Source of the DNA: Chlorokybus atmophyticus
Lineage: Eukaryota; Streptophyta; Chlorokybophyceae; Chlorokybales; Chlorokybaceae
Length of the DNA stretch: 31,625 nt
Assembly (NCBI GenBank): GCA_009103225.1
Contig: RHPI01000277.1
Span: 394,074 to 425,698 of the forward strand
Direction: 5' to 3'
Of this stretch, positions 18,060 through 29,475 are shown piece after piece. Made by a program: the position numbers and the translations under genes. The stretch's first letter is position 1. Each line of letters begins with the position of its first letter. The notes beneath the pieces are model-generated. The model did not search any database and had not been told where the DNA came from. It was given only the letters and a program-made list of their open reading frames with translations.

Positions 18060-18830
18060 ATGGCAACCATTGGATAAGAAAAAGAGAAGTTCACTATCAA
18101 ACCTTTGGGAGATGACAACTATACTAGCTGGAGCTTTGGGATGAGGATGAAACTCATCTACAAAGAGCTGTGGGACTACGTTGACTTAAAGGGGAGTGCG
18201 CCAACTGGTAACGAGTATGCATGGATGCGAAGCAGTTTGCGTGCTTTGGCTTTGATGAGTATGCACGTTGAGCCATTTTATAGGCCGCTGCATCAGATGC
18301 AATTTGATGCCAAGCATGCATGGGAAGCTTTGGAAAATATGTTCTCTACACGCTTTGTTAGTCGTAAGATTGAGCTGAAGCAAGCGTTCAACAAGATGAG
18401 GAAGCTTGCTAGTGAGACAGTTACAGAGTATTTTGGACGTGCACAAAAACTCAAATATATATAATATAGAATAGATATATAATATAGAAGATTGAGTCTC
18501 AGAGGATGATCTGTGCTTAAACGTGTTGTCTGGGTTGCCACGAGAGTTTGAGATTGTTGTGATCATGTTGGAGGGTATCAGTACCAATCAAAAGCGGTCC
18601 CTTAAGGAGATTTTGCCAATCATGTTGAAGGCAGAATTAATAATCAAGGGCAACGAGGCTAATGGAGAGTCTAATTCGCTCGCTGCTCGAGCGCAGTCAT
18701 CTGGAGGAGCTAGTACAAGCAACAACAACAATGGCAACAGGAGTGGAGATCAAAAGAAGCAGAAGTAGCCTTCAAAGGGGAAGTGCTTCCATTGCGACCA
18801 AGTTGGGCACATGAAGAGTAGCTGTTAGCA
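18060..18830 (+). pseudogene. Copia 2 gag relic
   Basis: The frame with EKFTIKPLGDDNYTSWSFGMRMKL is a typical Ty1/copia Gag start and runs to 18464. It ends in an AT-rich insertion (18456-18490, TATATAATATAGA repeated) that adds stops and shifts the frame. The next part (18523-18768) reads LSGLPREFEIVVIMLEG and ends in a Ser/Asn-rich linker. After a TAG it continues with the zinc knuckle CFHCDQVGHMKSSC at about 18783. Confidence 0.85.
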
Positions 18831-18869
18831 GCTAAGTTCAGCAAAGGGCAACACAGGGTGGACAGAGAG

Positions 18870-19435
18870 GAGTGGGTGAAGCTGTTGCCTTCACAGCATC
18901 CACAGAAAGCCAGATATTTAGGTGGGTGTTTGATTCGGTTGTACGCAGCATCTTACTTCAGATGCAAGGCCGCTACAAAACTACAAGGTTCAGACCAGTC
19001 CCCGCACTGTGGAGGTACTTGCTGGGAGCCTAGAGGTAGTGGGAACAGGCCAGGCAGTGCTTCAATGCAAGGTGATAGAAGGTGTGTACAGGGTGGAGCT
19101 GAAGAAGGTTTTTCATGTCCCACGTGCACAGGCTAGCCTCGTCTCCATGAAGGTTGCGTTGAAGCTGGAGCTGATCTGTCAGGAAAAGGAGCAGAGGTCT
19201 GTCTGCGTGTTGATGGCAAGGTGTGTCTCATCGCGAAGGAACAGCAAGACGGGCTCTACCTGATAGAAGAAGCTGAGATTGACAAGGCGCTGGTGGCGAC
19301 AGTTCCTGATTCAGCTGAACTTTGACATTGAGGGTTTGGACACCTTGGGTATGACAACCTTCATTGTCTGGTGGCTGAAGATCTGGTTAGAGGCATTAAT
19401 GTGAGCAAGGCGCAGATCGAATAGTTCAGAGGTGT
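18870..19435 (+). pseudogene. Copia 2 protease and pre-integrase relic
   Basis: The active site WVFDS-G-CTQHLTSD is broken by loss of one G at about 18938, inside the Asp-Ser-Gly triplet itself. The new frame continues with VEVLAGSLEVVGTG and VFHVPRAQASLVSM (to 19263). The pre-integrase HRxGH block near 19330-19360 is degraded, and an in-frame TAG lies near 19423. Confidence 0.8.
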
Positions 19436-20324
19436 GTTGTGCGAGCCATGTGTGCTGTCCAAGATGCATAGGCAACCTTTACAGAAGACTGAGAGCGTCA
19501 GCAAGCACGTCGGACAGTTGGTGCAGACAGATGTGTGTGGTCCGTTATCAGAGCCATCGAAGGGGTCAGCATCCTACATTGTCACCTGCCTTGATGACTT
19601 CTCCAAGCTGTCATTGGTGCGTCCTGTGAAGCTTAAATCAGATGTCTCAGCTGTGGTGAAAGAGTTGGTACTGTGGTTGAAGAATGTGTCTGGCAAATCT
19701 GTGAAGACAGTCAGAAGTGACAGGGGAGGGGAGTACCTGAACAAGGAGCTGTCTGCATTATAATCTTTACAAGGCACTGTGCATCAGACAACAGCCCCGT
19801 ACACTCCACAGCAAAATGGTGCAGCAGAGCGGCTGAATCTGACTTTGATGGAGAGAGTTCGTGCTATGCTGAGTGATGCAAGGTTGGAGTATTGCTGGTG
19901 GGCAGAAGCGGTGTTGACAGCCAACTGCATCAGGAGTAGATCGCCAGTGCGTGCTCAAGCAAAGACTCCGTGGGAGCTGTTCTTCGTGAAGGCTCCATAC
20001 ATTAGCACTATGCGATTGTTTGGCTGCACTGCATATGTGATGCCACCCAAGCAGCAAAGGAAGAAGCTGGACCCGGTCAGCAAGAAAGGTGTCTTCCTTG
20101 GCTATGAGCCTGACTCCAAGGCTTATAGGGTGCTGCTGGAGGATACTCAAAAGATTGTGATCAGCAGAGAAGTTGTATTCATGAAGCCGTGGGAGCACAG
20201 CAACTGCAGAAGATCAGTGACAGCGATTCATCAGAAGATGAATGCACTGATGATGATAAACAACAGCCTGAGTCCAGTACAGCAACAACTGTTTCATATC
20301 TGGTGGACAGTGGTTCTGATTTAA
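19434..20324 (+). pseudogene. Copia 2 integrase
   Basis: The frame from 19434 has the zinc-module CEPC and the first catalytic Asp (LVQTDVCGPL), then the second Asp (VRSDRGGEYLN). A TAA at 19761-19763 interrupts. The same frame continues at 19779 with APYTPQQNGAAERLN (catalytic Glu), TPWELFFVKAP and VFLGYEPDSKAYRVL. The full D-D-E triad is therefore still encoded, with one stop between the second Asp and the Glu. Confidence 0.9.
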
Positions 20325-20332
20325 AAAGGGAG

Positions 20333-21370
20333 CTCAGCCTTGAGAAAATGAGCGCTGCGCGCAGAGATGAGAGGAGTCATCATCAGCAGCAAAACCAACA
20401 ACAAGGCATGGGGCATTGTCCTAGGCGCAATAGGAAGGGTCCTGTTCGTTTCCATGAGGAGTTTTGATATATGGCAGGCTCAGCTGTATGAAGTGTGGAG
20501 CCAGCGACATATGAAAAAGCACTCCCGAAGATTGATGCAGACATTTGGCGTCAGGCAATGGATGAAAAGATAGCCTCGCTGCATGCCAATGCGACATGGG
20601 AACTTGAAGTTCCACCTGCAGGGGTCAAGCTTTTGAGGACTGATGCAGACAGTTGGCGTCAGGCAATGGATGAAGAGATAGCCTCGCTGCATGCCAATGC
20701 GACATGGGAACTTGAAATTCCACCTGCAGGGGTAAAGCCTATTCCTGTCAAGTGGGTGTTCAAGGTGAAGAGGGATGGCAATGGCAACATTAAAAGGTAC
20801 AAAGCCAGATTGGTTGCCAAAGGGTTTCTGCAGCAAGAAGGAGTGGACTTCAATGAGGTGTTTACACCTGCGGGGAAGTCGGCAACCTTCAGAGCTATGG
20901 TGGCAATCGTGTAAGCAAACAACCTGGAGTTCCATCACTTGAATGTCAAGACAGCGTTTCCGTATGGGGAGCTGGAGGAGAGAATGTACGTCCAGCAACC
21001 AAAAGGGTATCAGGAGGGGCCACCTGGTACAGCATGCAGATTGGTGAAAGCATTGTTTGGCTTGAAGCAGGCACCACGGGTGTGGCATGCAAGATTGTGC
21101 AAGGAGCTCCAGAAGCAGGGGTTTACTGCAAGTTTGGCAGATCCAAGCTTGTTCAACCACGAGAGCAAGCAAGTGTGGCTGTTGGTGTACGTGGACGACA
21201 TTCTGATTGCAACGTCAGAAATGTCTGGAGTGCAGTGAGTGAAGATTCAGCTTCAGGCTGTGTTCAAGTGCAGAGACTTGGGCGAGACAACATACTTTCT
21301 CGGTATGGTTGTCACCAGAGATAAAATTGCTGGAACCATCACCATTTTGCAAGAGCAAGCGGTAAGCAGC
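20333..21370 (+). pseudogene. Copia 2 reverse transcriptase
   Basis: After a Gln/His-rich linker (about 20340-20465), the RT reads KPIPVKWVFKVKRDGNGN, KARLVAKGFLQQEGVDFNEVF, a TAA at about 20912, NVKTAFPYGELEERMYVQQPKG and the catalytic LLVYVDDILIAT. Stops after MSGVQ and further frame changes (21236-21370) damage the connection region. A 108-bp in-frame tandem duplication lies at its start (20533-20748). Confidence 0.88.
20533..20748 (+). repeat. 108-bp in-frame tandem duplication in copia 2 pol
   Basis: Two copies (20533-20640 and 20641-20748) encode WRQAMDEKIASLHANATWELEV and the matching WRQAMDEEIASL unit. They differ at only a few positions. The period is a multiple of three, so the frame is kept. 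Confidence 0.9.
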
Positions 21371-21372
21371 TG

Positions 21373-22169
21373 GTGACAAAGTTTGGTCTCGACAATGCGA
21401 ATGTCAGAGAGGTGCCACTGAGCGTGGGAGTTCAGTTGGTGAGAGCACTGAACAGTGATAAAGAGCTGGGCAAAGCAAAGTATCCCCACTGTGAGCATGT
21501 GGGGAGCCTTCTCTACCTGTCCATTGCGTCTCGGCCTGACATTGCACATGATGTGGGACAATTGGCAAGGTACATGTCTGCCCCAATAATGCATCATTGG
21601 TTGGCAGCAAAGGAGTACTGCGCTACTTGTCAAGGACAGCAACAGTTGGCGTCCAGTATGGGTGGGGCAACCAGGAGTTGCAAGGCTACTGTGATGCAGA
21701 GTATGCTGGTGACCTAGATACCAGAAGGTCAACCACTGGATATGTCTTCAAGCTAAATGGTGGAGTGGTTAGCTGGAACAGCAAGCTGCAACCGACAGTA
21801 GCAGCTTTCACTACAGAAGCAGAGTACATGGCCTCTGCAGCAGCGGCGCAGGAGGCATTGTGGCTTAGACAACTGCTAGAAGACCTTGGTCATCCATGTG
21901 GAAGCGTGGAGATGTCCTGTGACAACCAAGGAGCAGAGAAGCTACCAAAGCATCCCATTTTCTCGACCAGGAGCAAGCACATTGATGTGCACCATCACTT
22001 TGTGAGAGACAGAGGGGCGAGGAGCGAGATTGAGTTTGTTTTCTGTGGCACTGAGGAGATGCTGGCTGACTTCATGACGAAGGCACTGTCTGTGAAGAAG
22101 TTCAAGGCATGCTGTGACGGACTGGGCATCAGGACAGTGAAAATGAAGACAAAGAAGACCAAGTTCTGA
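21373..22169 (+). pseudogene. Copia 2 RNase H and Pol C-terminus
   Basis: The first part (21373-21600) reads KYPHCEHVGSLLYLSIASRPDIAHDVGQLARYMSAP. A frameshift near 21600 leads to the frame 21597-22169 with VLRYLSRTATVG, YCDAEYAGD, TTGYVFKLNGGVVSWN, TTEAEYMASAA, SCDNQGAEKL and ADFMTKAL. All RNase H acidic residues are present. Coding ends about 35 bp before the 3' LTR. Confidence 0.88.
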
Positions 22170-22203
22170 AGATGCACAGCTGGCCAAGCTGCCTGCGTGG
22201 GAG

Positions 22204-22541
22204 TGTGGAGAATATAGCATGATTTGCAGTGTTCTCTACATGTATAGCATATGACACTTATGTGCTACTGTCCAGTCAGCTTAGCTAGCCCTATTGTAGC
22301 TTATTAAGCTGGTACTTGATAACTACTTATAGACTGCAGTTGCATGTATAGGCTGCAGGCAGTTAGGACTGGTACAGTCTGGACTTTGGTAGGACCCAGA
22401 GAGAGGGCCCAGAGCCAACATGCCATGGGTTATCGAGTTGATTCACTTCTCTAGTCACTTTATTGGCGGCATAGCTCTGCTCTTACCACTGTGCTGTGTA
22501 TGCTTGTTGTGCATGGTTGCATGCAGCATCTCTAGTCAACA
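22204..22541 (+). repeat. Copia 2 3' LTR
   Basis: 338 bp, preceded by the purine-rich GCGTGGGAG (polypurine tract). It aligns with the 5' LTR over its length except for a deletion in the palindrome near its start. Confidence 0.9.
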
Positions 22542-22546
22542 CATTC

Positions 22547-22616
22547 ACCTCACTTAATAATGTAATACATCATACACTCATGCAAAAAACTGTGTATACA
22601 GCACTACCTATTCTAG
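22547..22616. other. Short unassigned spacer
   Basis: AT-rich non-coding sequence; the right-hand continuation of the copia 2 target region. Confidence 0.5.
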
Positions 22617-22864
22617 TGGCTTGTTGACTGTGTGTGACTACAGCACAGTGGGTACAGTAAGGGGAAGAGCGTCACCAGCTCTACTACTGATCAGATCCTC
22701 ACATAGGTTCATCCCCGAGCCTATGCCTATGTCTGGGGGGTTGTCTTTGTTTGTGTTGCTCTAATGCTGCGCGCAGCACCAGCATGCCCACGGCATGAGC
22801 GCTTGTCTGCAGTGTGTCCGAGACGGCGTGACCCTCAACCATAGCAGGCACGACAACATGCACA
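22617..22864 (+). repeat. Solo LTR of the gypsy family
   Basis: It starts TGGCTTGTTGACTG and follows the gypsy 3' LTR (16758-17000) almost to its end. It is flanked by CTAG on both sides (22613-22616 and 22865-22868), a possible 4-bp target duplication. No internal region is attached. It probably arose by LTR-LTR recombination of another copy. Confidence 0.65.
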
Positions 22865-22868
22865 CTAG

Positions 22869-23738
<870 letters not shown>

Positions 23739-24530
23739 AAGCGCGCGCGCGCGGGGCGGGCCACCCAGTGGCGCAGGCATATTGCAGCGCGTAACACGCG
23801 TACATTGTGTAAACCTACAGTTGTACAAAAGAACCGGGAGGGGATTGACTGCGTGCAACGCATGCCAACACACACACGCATACAACATAGCACCGCCAGC
23901 AGTGTGCGATGGACCCCACAACACACTTGCTACCCCACCCCCCGCACCCCTCCACCCACCCCTCCACTCAACCCGTAGCGTAGCGTGTGGCCAAACGTAG
24001 CTTGCGCTTGAGAGTGTGTGGGTTGGAGGCAGGAGGGCAATGCAGGCGCGATAGTTGGTGCACTTTATCTCCAATATACAGCAGCGGACAGGCCATTATC
24101 AAGTGCTTTCCATACAGCAGTATGTTACATAGGTTAAACTGGGAGCAGGTATGACAAACACGCTCACATAAGTGTACTACTGATAACTGGCAGCACTGAG
24201 CAAGGACACCGTACGTCACCGTCATCATATTACCTAGGTATGTGCACATTTACCCGCATACGCACAAAATAAGTCCCATATAAGCAGCATGCAATCAATG
24301 CAACCCTATGTGCGTGCAACCTTACAGTCCGCACCACATTGGCTCAAGTGCACAAGTCCCATACCAGAATTGCATGTGCTAGCTGTTGCTACTGCCCACA
24401 TACATGTGATGCATCCTTTGCAGAGCACTGCACAATTAGCAATGCTCACAGCAGCAAAGCTGACAACAGCGGCTCAGGAAGTGTACAGCCAGTGAGAGAA
24501 TCCTGAACATACAGTCTTTGCTTACCGCGG
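23739..24530. other. Non-coding region downstream of the PIF1 gene
   Basis: Begins with a GCGCGCGC run and CCACCC-rich sequence, then has no recognisable reading frame or repeat. It would contain the 3' untranslated region of the helicase gene on the - strand. Confidence 0.45.
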
Positions 24531-27500
24531 CTACTGCCTGTGCGGGCACTGGGACGACCAGTGCCCCACCTGTTTGCAGATGAAGCACGGGTCTCCCGCG
24601 CGTCCGCGAGGCAGAGAAGCCGGGCTTGCTTGCAAGGAGAGAGGCCCATTGCCAGCAGCATCCGGCATGCCCTTTCCGGGGCAAGCATTGGCCCAGTGAC
24701 CCTTGCCTCCACATTTGAAACAGTTGCTGGTCGCCCTGCTGTTCTGTGCGAGCGCTGGCCTTGACGGGGCTTGGAATGCCGCATTGGCTGCAGGGAAGCT
24801 TTCGAGGCCATTTGTGTTGGCTTCGTCGATAATGGGCGCACCAGGGCGCACTCTATCCATTTTTCTCCAAGCCTCCCATGCGTCGTCGGCATACTGCTTG
24901 CCAGCACAAATGGTGTCATAGAAGCGCCGCACAACGCTGCTTGCCCTGTCGTATGCAAAGCAAGTGGTGGGTGACTTGACCAACTTTAAGACGTATAAGG
25001 ACCAGTATTGGCTCACTTGACGCTGTTGTTGTATCCGACGTTCATGACTTCCAGGCCTTCCAGGGTCCTTGCACGGCTGAGGGCAACATAGGCTTGACCT
25101 TCTGCAAACATGTCCTTCATTGACACTTTGCAGCGGTCCAAGGTCATGCCTGCATACACAGCCACCGAGTGAGTGATCATGCAAGCTGTGCTGCACAGCA
25201 GTACTACCAACATATGCATGGCTCACCTTGACATTTGTGTATGGTCAGAGCCCAAGCAAGCTTCAAAGGTACCTGCAGCTCAAAGTTTTCAACGCTATTG
25301 CGCAGTTGGGCATTTTTGCCATGCATCGTCTAGCATGTTTATATCCATTTCCCTAACCGCATATGGCGGAGCGCATGTTCAATTACTTGTGTCCGGACGC
25401 AAAGGCCAGCATTGGGTACTTCATGCTCGAACTTGTCTGGGTCTATCGTGACCGTCCGACCGTTGGTAAACTTCACAACAGGCCAGTACTCTGCTTGGGT
25501 CTGCATCTGCAGGAACAAGGCTTGAGGTGGCGCCACAGTGCTTTAGCATTTGGCACAACCTTGACATTGCAACAGCTGTCGAGCAGACTGCTTTGGAAGG
25601 TGTGCTGCAATTGCAGACTATGTCATAGCAGAGTTGGCGGGCACGGCTTACTTGAGCAGTTTGCGCTTGACTTGCTTCAAGTGTGCCAGCACCAGACGGG
25701 GCAACGACCAGCTGCTTGTTGGCGACCTCCGTTGCACCATGGGGCGCTGTCAACAACTGCAGCGGCCAAGGAAGTCGGTGGCAGAAACATGCACACGCGT
25801 CATGAATGTAAGAACTGGCTTTTGCTGCGTACCAAGGGCTCATCTCTTTGCTGCGGACCCTGGCCAATATCAGAGATTGCAAAAAGCTGTTGCAGATTAT
25901 CATTTTGAGTGGATCCAGGCACGGTCTCTGAGGAGATAGTCTTGGCATCCCAACCAACCACAACACCCCGTGAACCATTGACAAGCATCCCGCCATTGTC
26001 ACCAGTCAAGTCCAGGTTCTTCAGCAGCATGACCTGTGCACAGGAGTTGTCACTGTGTATCTCGAGCATGCATGTTGTGGTTACGCTGCAGCACGCATGT
26101 TTAACTACAACAAGGCATCTGTATACAAAGGAGTACTGTGACAACAAGGCAACAGCCACCTGCGAATTCAATTTGAGTTGCATGTCCTTCACAGCCATGC
26201 AGTCTCTCCAAAACTCGCTGTCTTTCAACATCTGCAACGCCTGAGCTTCATTGCCTGCAGCATCTTTGCTGACCTGCATGTCATCCTGAGCAGAATGCGG
26301 ACAGGTTGGAAACGCGCCTGGCCAGGTTTGAGGTTGCGAGTAAATCCATTATGTGTTGCAATGCAGAAGAGATGACATGACACAAACTGACAGAGACTGT
26401 TCCACGATAACTCATTACCTTGGCAACAAAAGTTTTGGCAGAGCCATCCAGCTTGTTCAGTTCTTCAGCATTTCGTCTATCAACATCTACATTTCTAGAG
26501 TACAGCTCCGTCGGTCTGATCCCATCTGAGGTATCAAGAGGTCGTGCGCAGCGCAAGATTATGCTACGTACCTGTTGCATATGAGTAACATCAACCAACA
26601 ACCCAGCTTTCAAACGCACAAGTAACTGTGCATGCCTCACAAGTTGTTCACAGCACGTGTTAGGTGAGTGCAGTGGGTATAACATTAGCAACAAGAAGGC
26701 TTACCGCAGCACCGGCATCAGCATTGCCTACTCGAATGCGGTTCAGCAGGCTAACAAACACGTCATCCGATTGCCTGAACACTTTCTGAAGGATCACGTG
26801 CTTCATGTTGCAAAGGTTCCATGCAGGTGCTTGAAACGCAAAGCCCCTGTACAGTACCGGCTCGCAGTTAGCATGTAACTGCGAGGCTATCGTTCTAATC
26901 ATTGAACAGCTCACCTGTTTAGGAAGTAACCATAAGCCATGTTTGGGTTCCAACTCTGCGAGATGGGTGGCAGTTGAAAAAAATCTCCACAGAAAATCAG
27001 CTGGATGCCACCAAAGGGTCGCTCCATGAACTCCATATCGCCATGTCCATTTTCCGATGGTTGCGCGCGCATCTGTCGGACGGTTTCTTCCAACATGTTG
27101 AACATCTCTGCGCTGATCTGCAAATTCAAACAGCATTTGTATATGTTGTGGAATGCAGATAGAAAGGCAATGCATTCCCAGCACGCCCACCATAGAGATC
27201 TCGTCTATGATTAGAACCGCCAATTGTTTCCACCGCATTCTAACATCACGATTCCACATCTTCTGAAAGCTGTCAAGACGTCGAGGAATGCCACATCCTG
27301 CCTGGGAAAAGAGGGTCATGGGTAGAAACCGGGCAGGAACATATGAGCGTCTGACTTGGTGACAGCCATGATGAAGAAGCCATTGTACAGTGGGGTCCAA
27401 ATAAACATGTTGCGTGTGTATGCTTAAGAAGCAAGCAGTTTCTGATGTCGACAACAAGAATGGCAAATTGCATGGCCATGCAATCGCACGGTACTAACCT

Positions 27501-28339
27501 GGGCATGGAGGGTGGTCCCACCAATATGAGTGGCTGCAATGCCAGTCGCCGCTGTGATAGCCACCTTGCATTGGAAGCAGGCGCAAACGTGTCGTTTCCG
27601 ACCAAATCGATGGTTGCCTGGCGCTTGCGTATGCCGACCCGTGTACATGGACTTGAAGTACTTGATGATGTAGTTGAGCAGGAAAGACTTGCCAGTGCCC
27701 GCAGCCCCCGTGAAAAACACGTTCTGCACACGAATGTGTCAACCTGTGCAGAAGCTCCTTTTGCGCCATCAACCTAATGTCTGCAATTCGGGCAGTACTT
27801 ACCTCTCCTTGCTGTACCAATTCCAAGACATGCATTTGCTCGTCGCTCAACCCAGCAAATTGCACTCCAGCAGGGGCTTGGTTGCCGGCCTTCCCGGCCT
27901 GGCGGTTCACTGCGACTAGGGTTGGATCAACCCTTCCAGAAGTGGAAGGCGCAGACTCTGCGAGTGCAGGGATTTCTCGCTTAGGTGCTGCTGCATTTGG
28001 AACTTGGAAGGTAGGGCGCAAGTAGTTCTGAGTGGGACCAATGTCCTGTGACACCCTGCTCATGGTTGGCGCGTTGCCTTCAGGTTTAATCACCGGCGCT
28101 GATCGAGCAAAGAAGTCTTTCAGCGTGACATTGCTAGCTGGTGATTTCTTTGGCGCAACGCTGCGTCGGAACCCCTGCTGAGGAGCCAAGTTCTCGCTCT
28201 TGCGCTTGACGAACTGAGAGGGCGGCGTAGCCGGCTGCTGGTATGGCTGCGTAGCTTTCTGGTCGTTGGCAAAAAGCTGTGAAACGGTGTTGAGAATGCG
28301 CTCAGCATTCGCTGTCCTGTTGGCGCTGGCATTGTCCAT
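24531..28339 (-). CDS. PIF1-family 5'-3' DNA helicase with tandem CCHC zinc knuckles
   Basis: Proposed exons on the - strand: 28339-27803, 27723-27499, 27301-27191, 27117-26915, 26846-26705, 26571-26419, 26285-26160, 26033-25859, 25746-25652, 25506-25387, 25272-25227, 25149-25017, 24945-24531. All introns are GT-AG, phases match, and the product is about 826 residues without a stop. Motifs: Walker A GAAGTGKS (residues 185-192), [20 protein letters not shown], Walker B LIIDEISM (284-291), [10 protein letters not shown] (about 333), [15 protein letters not shown]1-type [26 protein letters not shown] and [10 protein letters not shown] (about 663). The tail has [14 protein letters not shown] and [14 protein letters not shown] (764-777, 809-822). 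PIF1 helicases unwind G-quadruplexes and RNA-DNA hybrids in nucleus and mitochondria. The N-terminal 150 residues are Pro/Gln/Ser-rich with a PIP-like NVTLKDFF (70-77). No Helitron Rep domain is seen, so a cellular gene is likelier than a transposon helicase. Exon 8-9 borders are the least certain. Confidence 0.88.
27565..27638 (-). other. Intron-like 74-nt segment inside helicase exon 2
   Basis: Between Walker A and motif Ia the frame holds about 25 extra residues absent from typical PIF1 proteins. The segment begins GT (27638-27637) and ends AG (27566-27565), and is intron-sized. Removing it would shift the frame by one base, whereas leaving it in keeps the frame open. It is either a real insertion or an intron with a nearby 1-nt sequence error. 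Confidence 0.5.
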
Positions 28340-28829
28340 GCCGCTGCAACATGCGGGGCAGCCGTGCCGAAGGCGCAGTTGTTGTTAATTTGGAAATGTA
28401 CGCATGACAAATAACCGTTCCAGCTGTCTTCATGCAAAAGAAGCTTGCGCAAGCTGTGCATGCGTACACAGCAAGTAAGATACTGGCGCATTGCCCGTGA
28501 CCTCACGCTACGGTAGCAATAACACTGAGAGGTAATCAACAACACTGAGAAATGCAAGCAGTAGCAGCATCACACCATGATACCTGGTTCAGCGTCAGCG
28601 AATAAATCAGCAATTCCTCTTTCCTCCTCCTCTTAAGCGACGTCCCGGTTGTCTGGCCGGAGGTTGCCGCCCGGCAGCAAAACCCTAGTTCCGAGCAGCG
28701 TGCGCAAAGCCATTCAAACAGCAGCACTCCTTGACCGTCCGATCGCTCGCGCGGGAAAGGGAACACCCGGTTTAGCCGTTGAATCCTGAAACCCCGCCGT
28801 ATCAATGGTTTGAATTTACGCGGGAAACC

Positions 28830-28850
28830 CGTCCGCTAAATTAGCGGACG
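28830..28850. repeat. 21-bp palindrome (CGTCCGCTAA-A-TTAGCGGACG)
   Basis: Perfect 10-bp arms around one central A. Located about 490 bp upstream of the helicase start codon. Confidence 0.9.
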
Positions 28851-28925
28851 CATGCAGCTGTTGAATCAAGTAGTAGGGGAAGGCGTGGTGCGTCGGGTAG
28901 CAAGGAACGGTGTTGTATTTGGTCG

Positions 28926-28957
28926 TGCTTTGTATTTGGTCGACCAAATACAAAGCA
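28926..28957. repeat. 32-bp perfect palindrome built on TGTATTTGGTC
   Basis: TGCTTTGTATTTGGTC is followed directly by its reverse complement. Further copies of the motif flank it: a direct copy just upstream (TTGTATTTGGTC, about 28912-28924) and an inverted copy downstream (GACCAAATACAA, about 28993-29004), giving a nested inverted-repeat arrangement. Confidence 0.92.
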
Positions 28958-29223
28958 TCGACGACCGCCCTGCTCCCCGCCGAGTAAATACAAGACCAAA
29001 TACAATCAAGCGTTAAGGCCACGCTGACCGCCGGTCAGCTGGCCGACAGTAGCGGCCTTTTTTTCCAACGCGACCGGACCGGTTGGTCGGCCGATAGTGG
29101 AGCTGTTTTTGTTTATTTTCTTCGGCTATTTGGTCGGACCAACGGCATATTCTTATCTAGTTTCTAGCCCTACATCGCGGGCCCTACACGGCGTGCCTTG
29201 ACGTTTTCAAAGCTAGTCGAGGA

Positions 29224-29256
29224 CCATCTAATTAGAGGCTGCCACCAATTAGATGG
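29224..29256. repeat. Inverted repeat CCATCTAATT ... AATTAGATGG
   Basis: 10-bp perfect arms with a 13-nt spacer. A related CTAATCAGATGA follows at about 29263-29276. Confidence 0.85.
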
Positions 29257-29475
29257 ACTGTCTGCTAATCAGATGAACCGCTAATACTTGCCTCAAACCC
29301 TAGATCAGTATTGTAGCAGCTGGTAATGACGGCGGCGTCGTGGAGGTGGCGTGGCCGCGTGGCGGCATAGATGTGAGGGAGAGAGGGAGAGAAGGAGGTA
29401 AAGAAGGGGTAAGGTTTCTTAAGGAGGTAGGAGGGGTGTAGATTTTGGTTTGGGGCTCAAGCTTGTGAGGGGCAA

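Larger units (their letters stand above)
17540..22541 (+). mobile_element. Ty1/copia element 2, complete but inactive, TSD CATTC
   Basis: LTRs at 17540-17892 and 22204-22541 run TGTGGAGA...GTCAACA. They are flanked by CATTC at 17535-17539 and 22542-22546, a perfect 5-bp target duplication. Gag, protease, integrase, RT and RNase H follow in copia order. The protein sequence is clearly related to copia 1 (same VKWVFKVKRDGNGN, YVDD, TTGYVFKLNGG blocks) but is a distinct family, since the LTRs do not align. Confidence 0.93.
28340..29475. promoter_or_regulatory. Divergent intergenic spacer rich in palindromes
   Basis: Lies between the 5' ends of the helicase gene (-) and the DDE-like gene (+), so it should hold both promoters. 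No reading frame is convincing. It contains a series of inverted repeats, listed separately, and CTCTCC/GGAGGAGG purine-rich runs near 29370-29440. No clear TATA box was identified. Confidence 0.45.

Noticed and set aside
24446-24958. Cys/Arg-rich frame on the - strand overlapping the helicase tail.
   Set aside because: It overlaps the zinc-knuckle exon in another frame and lacks any motif; the helicase frame explains the region.
24531-28339. Helitron origin for the helicase.
   Set aside because: There is no Rep/HUH motif, no replication-initiator domain and no CTRR hairpin terminus recognised. The gene structure fits a cellular PIF1.
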